A stretch of 64,000 nt of DNA. It comes from Microbacterium flavescens (GTDB lineage: Bacteria > Actinomycetota > Actinomycetes > Actinomycetales > Microbacteriaceae). The stretch is from positions 310,001 to 374,000 of the forward strand of contig NZ_JAFIWA010000002.1 of assembly GCF_018588945.1 (NCBI RefSeq), in the 5' to 3' direction. This document shows, piece after piece, positions 1 through 8,767 of the stretch. Position 1 is the first letter of the stretch, and each line of letters begins with the position of its first letter. Position numbers and translations under genes: made by a program. The notes beneath the pieces are model-generated. The model was not told the origin of the DNA. It did no database searches and saw nothing but the letters and a program-made list of their open reading frames with translations.

Positions 1-532
1 GCCCGCTGTCGGTGGCGGTCTGATCGAGGACGATCAGGAATCCGCCGATCGCCGCGCCGGCTCCGACGGCCATGAGGAGCCCGCGGGCGCTCGGGCGCAC
101 CACCTTCTCGCCGGGGATGAAGCCGACCAGCACGACGGCGACCAGTGCGACGCCGAGACCCGCATACGCCACGGGGGAGAGGGTCTCGCCGTCGATCAGC
201 AGGCCCCAGAGCATCGGGGCGATGGCCGAGATGACGGCGGTCAGCGGCGAGAGGATGCTCATCGGCCCGACGGCGAGGCACGCGTAGAGGAGGGCGACGG
301 CGATGAGGCCGAAGAGCCCGGCCAGCGCGCCCCACGCCATGTCGGCGAGGGTCCAGACCCCACCGACGAGCGGCAGGGCGATAGCGAGCGCGATCAGTCC
401 CGACAGCCCCGCGACGGCCGTGACCACGATCGACCTGAGGCGCTTCGCCGCGACGCCGCCGAAGAAGTCGGCAGCGCCGTACAGCAGCGCGCCGACGAGG
501 GCCAGAACGGCGGAGATCATCGGATTCAGCAT
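1..532 (-). CDS. EamA/DMT-family transporter (3' part cut by window edge)
   Basis: The visible N-terminal 177 residues form repeated hydrophobic helices separated by short polar turns, as in drug/metabolite (EamA) exporters: an opening MISAVLALVGALLYGAADFF, then GVWTLADMAWGALAGLFG and PMSILSPLTAVISAIAP. Such proteins have about ten membrane helices and export small metabolites; the substrate cannot be told here. I chose ATG at 532; an in-frame GTG at 550 is an alternative. The gene diverges from the MMPL transporter with only about 40 bases between them. The C-terminal half lies outside the window. Confidence 0.8.
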   Translation of the reverse strand, partial: MLNPMISAVLALVGALLYGAADFFGGVAAKRLRSIVVTAVAGLSGLIALAIALPLVGGVWTLADMAWGALAGLFGLIAVALLYACLAVGPMSILSPLTAVISAIAPMLWGLLIDGETLSPVAYAGLGVALVAVVLVGFIPGEKVVRPSARGLLMAVGAGAAIGGFLIVLDQTATDSG

Positions 533-563
533 AGGGATGGTCGCGATCACCTATTTCGCTAGA

Positions 564-575
564 TAAACTAGTGAT
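564..575 (+). promoter_or_regulatory. Leaderless promoter of MMPL gene, within CTAG inverted repeat
   Basis: TAAACT (564-569) ends six bases before the ATG at 576. It lies between two CTAG tetramers at 559-562 and 568-571, which are rare words in such GC-rich DNA and could form a small operator shared with the divergent exporter. Confidence 0.45.
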
Positions 576-2930
576 ATGTCGACCTCTGCGCGTACCGACC
601 GTCAACCGACCCGATGGCTGCGCGTCGGCATCCCCGCCCTCCTCGTACTCGTGTGGCTCGCCGTCGGCGCCATGGGCGGCCCCTACTTCGGCAAGGTCGA
701 CGAGGTCTCCAGCAACGACCGGTCGTCGTTCCTGCCCGAGAGCGCCGACGCGACCCAGGTCAACGAGCGCCTGCCCGACTTCCTCGGCGGGGACAGCATC
801 CCGGCCCTCGTGGTCGTGACGGGCGACGGCGAGCTCACTGAGGATCAGCTCGCCGACGTGCAGACCCTCGCTGACGACATCGCGGCGGTCGACGGCGTGC
901 TGGACGACATCTCGCCTCCCATCCCGTCGGAGGACGGCGAAGCGGTGCAGATCTTCGTCCCGATCGACGCCGAGGGAGACGTGGGCGAGGTGATCGCGGA
1001 GATCCGCGCGCTCGTGGCCGAGGAGCTTCCGGACGGCATGGAGGGCTGGGTGACCGGCCCGGCGGGCTTCACCGCCGACCTCGTCGAGGGCTTCCTCGGG
1101 ATCGACGGACTGCTGCTCGGCGTCGCGCTCCTGGCGGTGTTCGTCATCCTCGTGATCGTCTACCGCTCGCCGCTGCTGCCCGTGCTGGTGCTGCTGACCT
1201 CGGTGTTCGCGTTGTGCGTCGCGCTGCTCACGGTGTGGTGGCTGGCCAAGGCGGGCATCGTCGTGCTCAACGGCCAGGTGCAGGGCATCCTCTTCATCCT
1301 CGTGATCGGCGCTGCCACGGACTACGCCCTGCTGTACGTCGCACGGTTCCGAGAAGCCGTCGCCGAGGGCAGGAAGCGGTGGGATGCCGTGGTCACGGCC
1401 TGGCGCGGAGCCTTCGAGCCGATCCTGGCGTCGGGCGGCACGGTGATCGCCGGCCTGCTGTGCCTGCTGCTGTCCGATCTCGCGACGAACCGCGCGCTCG
1501 GACCCATCGCCTCGATCGGCATCGCGTTCTCGGTGCTCTCCGCGCTGACGTTCCTGCCTGCCCTGCTCGCGCTGGTCGGCCGCGCGGCGTTCTGGCCCTT
1601 CATCCCGAAGGAGCCGATGGCGACGATGCCCGACGACCTCACGAAGCCCGTCAAGGGCGTGTGGCCACGTCAGGCGCGCTTCATCGCCCGCCACGCCCGC
1701 GCGGTGTGGGTCGTGTGCACGATCGTGCTGCTCGTCGGCGCCGTCGGCATCACGCAGCTGAAGGCGGACGGGGTGCCGTCGAGCGACCTCGTGCTGGGGG
1801 CGTCCGAGGCTCGCGACGGCCAGGAGGTGCTCGCCGAGCACTTCCCCGCAGGGTCGGGCAGCCCGGTGTACGTCATCGTGCCCGAGGAGGACCTCGCCGA
1901 GACCGTCGAAGTTCTCGAGGCGTCGGACGGCGTCGAGTCGGTGGCGATCGCATCCGAGGACTCGCCCACCGGTCAGGCGTCCGTCGAGGTCGAAGACGGT
2001 GAGCCGGTCTTCACCGCCGTCGGCCCGCCGGGAACCCCCGCACCCGAGCCGACGGTCGCGGACGGCGACGTGCTCGTCATCGGAACGCTGACCGATGCCG
2101 CCGACTCGCTCGCGGCCGAGGACGTCGTGCGCGAGCTGCGCACCGACCTCGACGAGGCGCTGGGCGTGAGCACGGCGCTCGTCGGCGGCGAGACGGCGAC
2201 CGACATCGACTCGAACGACACCTCGATCCGGGACCGCACCGTCATCATCCCCGTGGTGCTCGGAGTGATCCTGCTGATCCTCATGCTGCTGCTGCGGTCG
2301 ATCATCGCGCCGGTCCTGCTGATCGCGACCGTCATCCTGTCGTACGCGACCGCGCTCGGCGTGAGCGCGCTCGTCTTCAACGGCGTCTTCGCGTTCCCCG
2401 GAGCGGATCCGGCGGTGCCGCTGTACGGATTCGTCTTCCTCGTCGCGCTCGGCGTGGACTACAACATCTTCCTGATGTCGCGGGTGCGGGAAGAGTCGCT
2501 CGTGCACGGCACGCGACGCGGCATCCTGCGCGGACTCGTGGCCACGGGCGGCGTGATCACGTCGGCGGGACTCGTGCTGGCGGCGACGTTCGCGGCCCTC
2601 GGGGTCATCCCGATCCTGTTCCTCGCGCAGCTCGCGTTCATCGTCGCCTTCGGCGTGCTGCTCGACACCTTCATCGTGCGCTCGCTCCTGGTGCCCGCCC
2701 TGTCGTACGACATCGGCCGGGCGATCTGGTGGCCGTCGAAGCTGTGGCGCAACGGCCCCGAGAAGGGAGAGCGGATGCTGCGGCCCGAGCAGTCCCCGTC
2801 GATTGGCACGGCTCCCGCCTCCGTGTCGGACGGCGAGCAGCCGATCCCTGCTGAGACGGCACCGGAAGTGCTCGCCGAAGACGGGCACCCGCTGACTCGC
2901 GAGGAGTACCGGCGTACGCTCGAATCATGA
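576..2930 (+). CDS. MMPL/RND-family membrane transporter
   Basis: 784 residues with MMPL architecture: one N-terminal helix (about 13-33), an extracytoplasmic domain (about 34-170), a helix bundle (about 172-335), a long loop (about 365-370 helix, then soluble to 550), a second bundle (about 550-705) and a soluble acidic C-tail. The duplicated layout and the GVDYNIFLMSRVREE segment after a buried helix are typical of MmpL proteins, which export lipids or hydrophobic compounds using proton motive force. The substrate is unknown. The stop overlaps the next start by four bases (ATGA), so it is probably co-transcribed with the nicotinamidase. Confidence 0.88.
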   Translation: MSTSARTDRQPTRWLRVGIPALLVLVWLAVGAMGGPYFGKVDEVSSNDRSSFLPESADATQVNERLPDFLGGDSIPALVVVTGDGELTEDQLADVQTLADDIAAVDGVLDDISPPIPSEDGEAVQIFVPIDAEGDVGEVIAEIRALVAEELPDGMEGWVTGPAGFTADLVEGFLGIDGLLLGVALLAVFVILVIVYRSPLLPVLVLLTSVFALCVALLTVWWLAKAGIVVLNGQVQGILFILVIGAATDYALLYVARFREAVAEGRKRWDAVVTAWRGAFEPILASGGTVIAGLLCLLLSDLATNRALGPIASIGIAFSVLSALTFLPALLALVGRAAFWPFIPKEPMATMPDDLTKPVKGVWPRQARFIARHARAVWVVCTIVLLVGAVGITQLKADGVPSSDLVLGASEARDGQEVLAEHFPAGSGSPVYVIVPEEDLAETVEVLEASDGVESVAIASEDSPTGQASVEVEDGEPVFTAVGPPGTPAPEPTVADGDVLVIGTLTDAADSLAAEDVVRELRTDLDEALGVSTALVGGETATDIDSNDTSIRDRTVIIPVVLGVILLILMLLLRSIIAPVLLIATVILSYATALGVSALVFNGVFAFPGADPAVPLYGFVFLVALGVDYNIFLMSRVREESLVHGTRRGILRGLVATGGVITSAGLVLAATFAALGVIPILFLAQLAFIVAFGVLLDTFIVRSLLVPALSYDIGRAIWWPSKLWRNGPEKGERMLRPEQSPSIGTAPASVSDGEQPIPAETAPEVLAEDGHPLTREEYRRTLES

Positions 2931-3505
2931 GCAAAGCGCTGTTCATCGTCGACGTCCAGAACGACTTCACGGAGGGCGGTGCGCTCGGGGTCGACGGCGG
3001 TGACGCCGTCGCGGAGCGCATCACCCGGTACCTCGGGGCGCACGCGGGGGAGTACTCCGTCATCGTCGCGTCGCGCGACTGGCACGACGGCCACAACGAC
3101 AACGGCGGCCACTTCCACCCCGAGCCCGATTTCGTCGACAGCTGGCCCGTCCACTGCGTGAGCGGCACCGAGGGCGCCGAGTACGATCCGGGCCTCGACA
3201 CCGCAGCCGTGACGCACCACGTAAAGAAGGGGCAGGGAGTGCCCGCCTACTCGCTGTTCGAGGGCACGACCGACGACGGGGTGAGCGTCGCGCACCTGCT
3301 GGAAGAGCACGGCGTGGTCGATGTGGATGTGTCGGGCCTCGCGACCGACCACTGCGTGCGCGCCTCCGCCCTCGACGCCATCGAGCACGGTCGGCACGTC
3401 CGCATCCTGACCGACCTCGTCGCGGGTGTCGCCGCCGAGAGCAGCGAGGCGGCGCTCGCCGAGCTCGCCCACGCCGGAGCCGAGCTCGCCGAGTCCGGTG
3501 TCTGA
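2927..3505 (+). CDS. pncA: Isochorismatase-family nicotinamidase
   Basis: 192 residues. Catalytic triad positions are visible: D9 (IVDVQNDF), K100 (HHVKKGQG) and C143 (LATDHCVRAS), plus the DWH metal-ligand motif at 51-53 followed by a His-rich stretch. The family hydrolyses nicotinamide to nicotinate for NAD salvage, and the DWH...H metal site favours nicotinamidase over general isochorismatases. Start ATG overlaps the MMPL stop. The downstream acetyltransferase overlaps this gene by eight bases, so the three read as one transcript. Confidence 0.85.
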   Translation: MSKALFIVDVQNDFTEGGALGVDGGDAVAERITRYLGAHAGEYSVIVASRDWHDGHNDNGGHFHPEPDFVDSWPVHCVSGTEGAEYDPGLDTAAVTHHVKKGQGVPAYSLFEGTTDDGVSVAHLLEEHGVVDVDVSGLATDHCVRASALDAIEHGRHVRILTDLVAGVAAESSEAALAELAHAGAELAESGV

Positions 3506-4037
3506 CCCGCACGTCCGCCGCGTCCTCGCGAGCGACGGCGAGCGGCTCCGCGCGCTCCGGCTGGAAGCGCTGCAGGATCCCGCCGCCGGAATCGCGTTCC
3601 TCGAGTCCTACGACGAGGCTGCGGCCCGGTCCGGCGAGTTCTGGGACTCACGGGCGATCGCAGCGGCACTGTCGGGCTCGGCCGCGCAGTTCATCGCCGA
3701 GATCGGGTCCACCTGGGTGGGCACCGTGACGATCCTCATTCCCGACTCGGCGACGCCCGACTACTTCGGCCGCATCCGTGACGGCGGCACGGCGCTCGCC
3801 GTCGCGGTCTACGTCAGTCCGCCGTACCGCGGTCGCGGCGTCCTCGACGACCTCATGGCCGCTGGTGCGGTGTGGGCGCGCGATCAGGGCTGCGAACGCC
3901 TCCTCCTCGACGTCCACCAGGACAACGGGCGGGCGCGGGCGGCCTACCGACGTCTCGGGTTCGAGCCCACCGGCGGCACGATCGACGGCCAGAACGGCCG
4001 CGAGCTCGAAATGGAGCGGGCGCTCGCGGATGCCTGA
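3498..4037 (+). CDS. GNAT-family N-acetyltransferase
   Basis: 179 residues from a GTG start that overlaps the nicotinamidase stop. The acetyl-CoA binding loop is RGRG at 111-114 inside VYVSPPYRGRGVLDDLM, followed by a C-terminal YRRLGFEPTG motif (about 150-159), both standard GNAT signatures. The acceptor is unknown. A longer in-frame extension upstream exists but would lie inside the nicotinamidase gene, so I prefer 3498. Confidence 0.8.
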   Translation: MSDPHVRRVLASDGERLRALRLEALQDPAAGIAFLESYDEAAARSGEFWDSRAIAAALSGSAAQFIAEIGSTWVGTVTILIPDSATPDYFGRIRDGGTALAVAVYVSPPYRGRGVLDDLMAAGAVWARDQGCERLLLDVHQDNGRARAAYRRLGFEPTGGTIDGQNGRELEMERALADA

Positions 4038-4095
4038 GCCGCGGTGCGCGCGGCGCGCGGGGCTCGGGGCCGAGGCATCCGCTCAGGAGTGAGAG

Positions 4096-4168
4096 TGGGC
4101 CCCGTGGGGCTCGAACCCACGACCCGCGGATTAAAAGTCCGATGCTCTACCGACTGAGCTAGAGGCCC
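4096..4168 (-). tRNA. tRNA-Lys (TTT anticodon)
   Basis: A 73-nt cloverleaf reads on the minus strand. The acceptor arm GGGCCTC pairs with GGGGCCC with one G-T pair, the D-arm contains AGCTCAGTCGGTAGAGC, the anticodon loop is CTTTTAA (anticodon TTT), and the T-arm is GTGGGTTCGAGCCCCAC. Discriminator A; CCA is not encoded. It lies between the convergent acetyltransferase and Ser/Thr kinase genes. Confidence 0.95.
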
Positions 4169-4178
4169 TCAGCGATCC

Positions 4179-4184
4179 AGCCTA
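4179..4184 (-). promoter_or_regulatory. -10 element of tRNA-Lys
   Basis: TAGGCT on the minus strand ends ten bases before the mature tRNA 5' end, the spacing expected for a -10 box with a very short leader. Confidence 0.5.
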
Positions 4185-4221
4185 CTTGGCGCGGAAGGCT
4201 CGTCGGTGCGGCCGACGGCGA

Positions 4222-5724
4222 TCAGCGGTTCCCGTTCCCGTTGCCGTTCCCGCTGTTCCCGTTGCCGTTGCTGCCGTTGTTGTTGCCGGGTCCGCGGTTG
4301 TCGCTGCCGCCGCCATTGCCATTGCTGCCACCGTTGTCGCTGCCCGGCCCGCTGCTGTTGCCACCACTGGTGTTCTGCACCGGGGCGGGCGCGTTCTCCG
4401 TCGGCGCGACGGCCGGCTCGACCGCGGGCTCGACCGACGGCTCGACCGAGGGCTGCACCGACGGCTCGACGGAGGGCTCGACGACGGCGGGTGTCTTCGG
4501 GGAGGGAGTGGCCGCGTCCGCCAGAGACAGCGACCACGCCGCCACCACGACGGCGACGATCACGAGCACAGCGGCGACGGCGGCACCGATGCCGATCCGC
4601 CGGCGATGCGCGCGCCGATTGCGGGGTGCGTTCGACCGCCGCGTCGGGATGGGACCGCTCGGATGCTCCGAGAGTGCGACCATCGCAGCCGCAACGGGAG
4701 AGGTGGCGCGCGGGGTCATGACACCCGTGGGCCCGGTCCCAGCCCCTGCTGCTGCCGGGGCGGCGGTCGCCGCGGCCACGAGCGCAGCGCGCGTGGCTGC
4801 CGGCAGGATCGCGGTGGCTCGCGTCGCCTGCGGCATGGCCGCGGTCACGTCGGGGAGCGGCTGGACGGCGGCGTCGTCGCTCTCAGCGAGACGGCGCGCC
4901 GTGACGGCAACGTCCAGGGCGGTCGGCCGGTCCTCGGGCCGCATCGCCGTCATCCCGCGGAGCAGGCCCTGCCACGCCGGGTGAAGAGTGTCGGGGATCG
5001 TGGGCGGTGCGGCCAGGCGAGCCATCACCGTGCCGATCCCTTCCGCCTCGGCGAACGGCCGCGCGCCGGTGAGAGCCTCGATCAGCATGATTCCGAGCGC
5101 GTAGATGTCGGCGGGCGGCGCCGGCGTCTCGCCGCGAGCCTGCTCGGGGGCGATGTACGCGACCGTGCCGACCGCGATGCCCGGACTCGTCATACGCGGC
5201 GAGTCCAGAAGGTACGCGATGCCGAAGTCGGCCAGTTTGGCGCGCCATTGCGGACCCGGCATGGGCGAATGCCAGAGCAGCACGTTGGACGGCTTGATGT
5301 CGCGGTGGACGACTCCCGCCGAGTGCGCGATGTGCAGCCCCTCGGCGATGTCGACGGCGATCGACGCCATGAGTGCCGCGTCCACGGGACCGTCCGCGAT
5401 CAGTTCGCGCATCGTGATGCCGTCGACGTACTCCATCACGAGGTAGCTCGCGTCGTGCTCCGAGACGTGAGCGTCGAACAGCGTCACGAGCGAGTGGTGG
5501 CTGAGCGAGGCGAGGAGGGTGGTCTCCGACAGGGCTCTCTCGACCGAGCACACCTCGTCCACCTGACCGCGCAGCACCTTGATGGCGACGGTGCGCCGCA
5601 GCGCGGCATCCTCCGCCCGGAACACACGCGCCATGCCGCCTTCGCCGATGCGCGCCTCGAGCCGATAGCGCCCGTCGAGTATGGCGCCGGTCGAGACTTC
5701 TGTGGCTTCCCGCAGGTCAGTCAT
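4222..5724 (-). CDS. Membrane-anchored Ser/Thr protein kinase (PknB type)
   Basis: 500 residues. The kinase domain is complete: P-loop GEGGMARV (28-34), K49, HRDIKPSN (140-147), DFG (167-169) and APEQ (192-195). A proline/alanine-rich juxtamembrane linker leads to one membrane helix (about 380-400). The outer part is not PASTA: it is repeated PSVEP units followed by an Asn/Gly/Ser-only tail ending GNGNGNGNR. Start chosen at the ATG preceded by GGGAGG; an in-frame extension to 5844 has no ribosome site. Likely a Hanks-type signalling kinase with a disordered exterior. Confidence 0.88.
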   Translation of the reverse strand: MTDLREATEVSTGAILDGRYRLEARIGEGGMARVFRAEDAALRRTVAIKVLRGQVDEVCSVERALSETTLLASLSHHSLVTLFDAHVSEHDASYLVMEYVDGITMRELIADGPVDAALMASIAVDIAEGLHIAHSAGVVHRDIKPSNVLLWHSPMPGPQWRAKLADFGIAYLLDSPRMTSPGIAVGTVAYIAPEQARGETPAPPADIYALGIMLIEALTGARPFAEAEGIGTVMARLAAPPTIPDTLHPAWQGLLRGMTAMRPEDRPTALDVAVTARRLAESDDAAVQPLPDVTAAMPQATRATAILPAATRAALVAAATAAPAAAGAGTGPTGVMTPRATSPVAAAMVALSEHPSGPIPTRRSNAPRNRRAHRRRIGIGAAVAAVLVIVAVVVAAWSLSLADAATPSPKTPAVVEPSVEPSVQPSVEPSVEPAVEPAVAPTENAPAPVQNTSGGNSSGPGSDNGGSNGNGGGSDNRGPGNNNGSNGNGNSGNGNGNGNR

Positions 5725-5849
5725 GATCCTCCCGTGCCGGGCGTCGCACCCCTCCGGCGCGCCCCAGCACTTGCCGTAAACGTACGCGCGGAGGGTGCCC
5801 ACAACACGCCTCTTGACGGTTGGGGGTATGTAGTGCAAGCGCACGACGA

Positions 5850-5883
5850 AACCGCCGGTGCCACCTCGCAGGCACCGGCGGTT
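5850..5883 (-). terminator. Hairpin after fasciclin gene
   Basis: A 13-bp perfect stem (AACCGCCGGTGCC with its complement) and 8-nt loop lie between the fasciclin stop and the kinase promoter region. There is no clear T-tract. The rest of 5725-5920 shows nothing coding. Confidence 0.6.
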
Positions 5884-5920
5884 CGCCGCCCCGAGAACGC
5901 CGGACGCAGCCGGCGTTCGG

Positions 5921-6595
5921 TCAGGAAGTCGGCGGCATCAGCACCGCGTCGATCAGGTACACCGTGGCGTTGGCCGTCTGCACACCGCCGCAGATCACGT
6001 TGGCGCCGTTGACCATCAGCTCGTCGCCGCTGCCGGTGACTTCGAGGTCACCGCCCTGGACGGTCGTGTGCGTGCCGACGACGTCGGCCGGTGCAGCCTG
6101 GCCGGGCACCACGTGGTACGTGAGGATCGCGCTGAGCGTCGCGCTGTCGGTCTTGAGCGCCTCGATGGTGGCGGGATCGATCGCGGCGAACGCCTCGTCG
6201 ACCGGAGCGAACACCGTGAACTCGTCACCGTTGAGGGTGTCGACCAGGTTGACGTCGGGGTTGAGCTGTCCGCTCACCGCGGCGACGAGGGTCGTCAGCA
6301 GCGGGTTGTTCGACGCGGCGGTGGCCACGGGATCGGCGGCCATGCCCTCGACCGATCCAGCGCCGTCCGGCACCGCTTCGGCGTAGCCGGCGCAGCCGGG
6401 GCCGACGAGGTTCGCGGCGGGGTCCATCTCCTCCATGTCCTCCATGGGCTCCTCGGACTCCTCGACCGCGGGGGTCGACGGCTCGTCCGCGGGCTCAGCG
6501 GCGGAGCCGCCCATCGAACAGGCCGACAGAGCGAAGGTGGCGGCGAAGGCGAGCGCGAGTCCCGCCGAGACGCGCTTCCGGGTGATGCGTGACAT
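5921..6595 (-). CDS. Fasciclin (FAS1) domain lipoprotein, MPT70/MPT83-like
   Basis: 224 residues. A signal peptide ends in lipobox LSAC with C26 as lipidation site, then an acidic Glu/Pro linker, then one FAS1 domain (about 85-224) with the [15 protein letters not shown] and ILTYHVVPG boxes. Start ATG 6595 has a strong GAGGAGG site; upstream in-frame residues are non-coding leader. It diverges from sigK-rskA, as mpt70/mpt83 lie near sigK in Mycobacterium tuberculosis, where SigK drives them. Probably a surface adhesion or envelope protein; the ligand is unknown. Confidence 0.9.
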   Translation of the reverse strand: MSRITRKRVSAGLALAFAATFALSACSMGGSAAEPADEPSTPAVEESEEPMEDMEEMDPAANLVGPGCAGYAEAVPDGAGSVEGMAADPVATAASNNPLLTTLVAAVSGQLNPDVNLVDTLNGDEFTVFAPVDEAFAAIDPATIEALKTDSATLSAILTYHVVPGQAAPADVVGTHTTVQGGDLEVTGSGDELMVNGANVICGGVQTANATVYLIDAVLMPPTS

Positions 6596-6673
6596 GACTT
6601 CCTCCTCAGTGAGGTCCGGTTGGACCGCAGTCCCCGGTGCGGGGAGCGAGCCGCAGGAGCGGCTGCACAGGGG

Positions 6674-6703
6674 TCTTCGGAGACCGGTCGGAAATTGGAT
6701 TGG
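6674..6703 (-). promoter_or_regulatory. Candidate SigK promoter for fasciclin gene
   Basis: On the minus strand CCAATCC (6703-6697), a 17-base spacer, then CGAAGA (6679-6674). This matches the facing sigK promoter in boxes and spacing and resembles, from memory, the mycobacterial SigK consensus (CCATCC with a CGAATA-like -10). It predicts a leader of about 70 nt. Confidence 0.6.
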
Positions 6704-6766
6704 AATGAATACATCGCGGATGCCGTGCCCCGCCGGTCGCGGCATCCGCTCGCTTCTTCTTCGCTG

Positions 6767-6796
6767 CCAATCCGATGCGGTGATGTGCCGCGAACA
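6767..6796 (+). promoter_or_regulatory. Candidate SigK autoregulatory promoter
   Basis: CCAATCC (6767-6773), 17-base spacer, CGAACA (6791-6796), about 45 bases before the sigK ATG. Same boxes and same spacing as the divergent promoter. The remainder of the 245-base gap holds no gene. Confidence 0.6.
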
Positions 6797-6840
6797 AGAG
6801 GAGGGCGCGGCCTGTGCCGTGCACGAGAGGTGAGTAAGGC

Positions 6841-7443
6841 ATGCTGGTGGACATGGTGATCGACGGGATCGACGTGCCGGAGGACGGCGCCGAGCCCATC
6901 GACCATGTCGGCGAACTGCTGCAGCGCGTCGCCACGGGCGATCAAGCCGCGTTCGGCCGCCTGTACGACATGCTCTCGCCGCGTGCCTTCGGTCTGATCG
7001 TGCGCGTGCTCGTCGATCGCTCCCAGAGCGAAGAGGTGCTGCAGGAGGTGTTCCTGGAGGTCTGGCAATCCGCTTCGCGGTTCGCGCCGAACAGAGGTCA
7101 GGGAAGATCCTGGGTCCTCACGATCGCGCATCGCCGGGCCGTCGACCGGGTGCGGGCGTCGCAGGCGAGCACGAACCGGGATGTGCGGGCGGGGTTCCGC
7201 GATCTCGAAGTGGCCCACGACGGGGTCGCCGAACAGGTCGAGCTGCGCATCGAGGGGGAGAGGGTCGCAACCGCCCTGTCCGCCCTGCCGGACGTGCAGC
7301 GGGAAGCGCTGACCCTCGCCTATTACGGCGGTTACAGTCAGAGCGAGATCGCGGTGCTGATGGGGGCGCCGCTGGGAACGATCAAGACCCGGATGCGGGA
7401 CGGGCTGTCCCGACTGAGAGCAGAGATGGGGGTGACCGCGTGA
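6841..7443 (+). CDS. sigK: ECF sigma factor SigK
   Basis: 200 residues with sigma region 2 (about 27-95, including [19 protein letters not shown]) and region 4 (about 140-195, with [20 protein letters not shown] and [11 protein letters not shown]). It directs RNA polymerase to SigK promoters and is held by a membrane anti-sigma factor. The SigK assignment rests on the following rskA-type gene, joined by a one-base TGATG overlap, and the divergent fasciclin gene. ATG 6841 follows GAGGTGAG; ATG 6853 is an alternative. Confidence 0.9.
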   Translation: MLVDMVIDGIDVPEDGAEPIDHVGELLQRVATGDQAAFGRLYDMLSPRAFGLIVRVLVDRSQSEEVLQEVFLEVWQSASRFAPNRGQGRSWVLTIAHRRAVDRVRASQASTNRDVRAGFRDLEVAHDGVAEQVELRIEGERVATALSALPDVQREALTLAYYGGYSQSEIAVLMGAPLGTIKTRMRDGLSRLRAEMGVTA

Positions 7444-8270
7444 TGGACGAGCAGGAGTTCGCCGAACTGTCGGCAGGCTATGCGCTGAACGCGCTGTCGC
7501 CCGCTGACCGGCGCGCCTTCGAGGCGGCGCTGGCCGAGCATCCGGAGTGGGCGAAGCTCGCCGAAGCCGACGCGGACACCGCCGTCGCGCTCGCCGACGG
7601 CGTGTCGAAAGTCGCTCCGCCGCTGACCCTGCGGTCCACGCTGCTCTCGCGGATCTCCACCATGCCTCAGGTTCCCGACATGGATGCCTCGGCCGCCGCC
7701 GCCGTCGCCGATCCGGCGTCTTCGCAGCCTGCGCCGGCGCCGTCCGACGATGACGCGCCCGTCACCGACCCGTCCCCGACGACCACCACGATCCAGGCGA
7801 TCTCGCGCCGCAACTGGACGCGCGGGCTGCTGACGCTCGCCGCCTCGATGGTGATCCTCGTGGTGCTCGGCTTCGGAGCGGTCACCATCAACCAGTACGT
7901 CAACCGCCCGCCCGAGGTCGCGGCGCTGGCTGAGATCGAGGCGGCGCCCGACGCGCAGGCGGCGACGGCCGAGGTGATCGACGGCGGCACGGCGACGGCG
8001 CACTGGTCGGCGTCGGTCGGCAAGGCGGTGCTCGTGTCGAACGGCCTGCCCGAGATCGCCGACGACCAGAGCTTCGAGCTGTGGCTCCTGCGAGAGGGTG
8101 CCGACCCGATGCCGGCGGGGGTCTTCGAGCCCTCCGCCGAAGGGGCGACCGTGGTGCTGGAGGGCGAGATGGAGCCGGGCGACACGATCGCCGTGACGGT
8201 GGAGCCGCAGGGCGGGTCGCCCGACGGCACGCCGTCTGCCGAACCGATCGTGGCCATCCCCACGGCCTGA
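7443..8270 (+). CDS. rskA: Anti-sigma-K factor RskA
   Basis: 275 residues. The N-terminal cytoplasmic part has the RskA opening (EFAELSAGYALNALSPADRR), a Pro/Ala-rich linker, one membrane helix (about 128-148) and an extracytoplasmic RskA domain (about 165-270, with SFELWLLREGADP and AGVF). In mycobacteria, regulated proteolysis of RskA releases SigK. The ATG overlaps the sigK stop; the preceding GTG at 7440 is a possible start one codon earlier. Confidence 0.9.
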   Translation: MDEQEFAELSAGYALNALSPADRRAFEAALAEHPEWAKLAEADADTAVALADGVSKVAPPLTLRSTLLSRISTMPQVPDMDASAAAAVADPASSQPAPAPSDDDAPVTDPSPTTTTIQAISRRNWTRGLLTLAASMVILVVLGFGAVTINQYVNRPPEVAALAEIEAAPDAQAATAEVIDGGTATAHWSASVGKAVLVSNGLPEIADDQSFELWLLREGADPMPAGVFEPSAEGATVVLEGEMEPGDTIAVTVEPQGGSPDGTPSAEPIVAIPTA

Positions 8271-8274
8271 GCGC

Positions 8275-8286
8275 TACCGTGAAAGG
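8275..8286 (+). promoter_or_regulatory. Leaderless promoter of AraC-type regulator
   Basis: TACCGT (8275-8280) ends six bases before the GTG at 8287. Confidence 0.5.
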
Positions 8287-8691
8287 GTGGCCGGCCCGCA
8301 GACTCCGCAGACCCTCGCGCACCTCCGCCGTGCGCGCGATCTGATGGACCGCGACTACGCCGAGCCCCTCGACGTGCCCACCATGGCGGCGAAGGCGCTG
8401 ATGTCGCCCGCCCATTTCTCGCGCGAGTTCAAGGCGGCATACGGCGAGACCCCCTACGCGTACCTCATGACCCGGCGCATCGAGCGGGCGATGGCGCTCC
8501 TGCGGAACGGGACGACGGTGACGGATGCCTGCACCGCGGTCGGCGCGACATCGCTCGGGTCGTTCAGCTCGACGTTCACCGAGATCGTCGGCGAGCCGCC
8601 GAGCGCGTATCGCGCGCGCTCGCACGAGGCTGCTGAGGCCATGCCGCTGTGCGTCGCGAAGATCCTCACGCGTCCCGCCCGCTACGCCTGA
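8287..8691 (+). CDS. AraC-family transcriptional regulator (DNA-binding domain only)
   Basis: 134 residues made almost entirely of an AraC/XylS double helix-turn-helix: first HTH around MSPAHFSREFKAAYGETPYA, second around VTDACTAVGATSLGSFSSTF, ending in the PSAYR signature. There is no N-terminal ligand domain, so its signal is probably sensed otherwise. It is followed 76 bases later by a VOC-family gene, a pairing common in actinobacteria; regulation of that gene is inference. Confidence 0.87.
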   Translation: MAGPQTPQTLAHLRRARDLMDRDYAEPLDVPTMAAKALMSPAHFSREFKAAYGETPYAYLMTRRIERAMALLRNGTTVTDACTAVGATSLGSFSSTFTEIVGEPPSAYRARSHEAAEAMPLCVAKILTRPARYA

Positions 8692-8754
8692 TCCCCGCGT
8701 CACCCTCCTCGAGACCGAGCAGGATCGGAGAAGCGCCGCCCTGCGGGGCTGGCC

Positions 8755-8767
8755 TAGCGTGGCATCC
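8755..8767 (+). promoter_or_regulatory. Leaderless promoter of VOC gene
   Basis: TAGCGT (8755-8760), seven bases, then ATG 8768. Confidence 0.55.
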
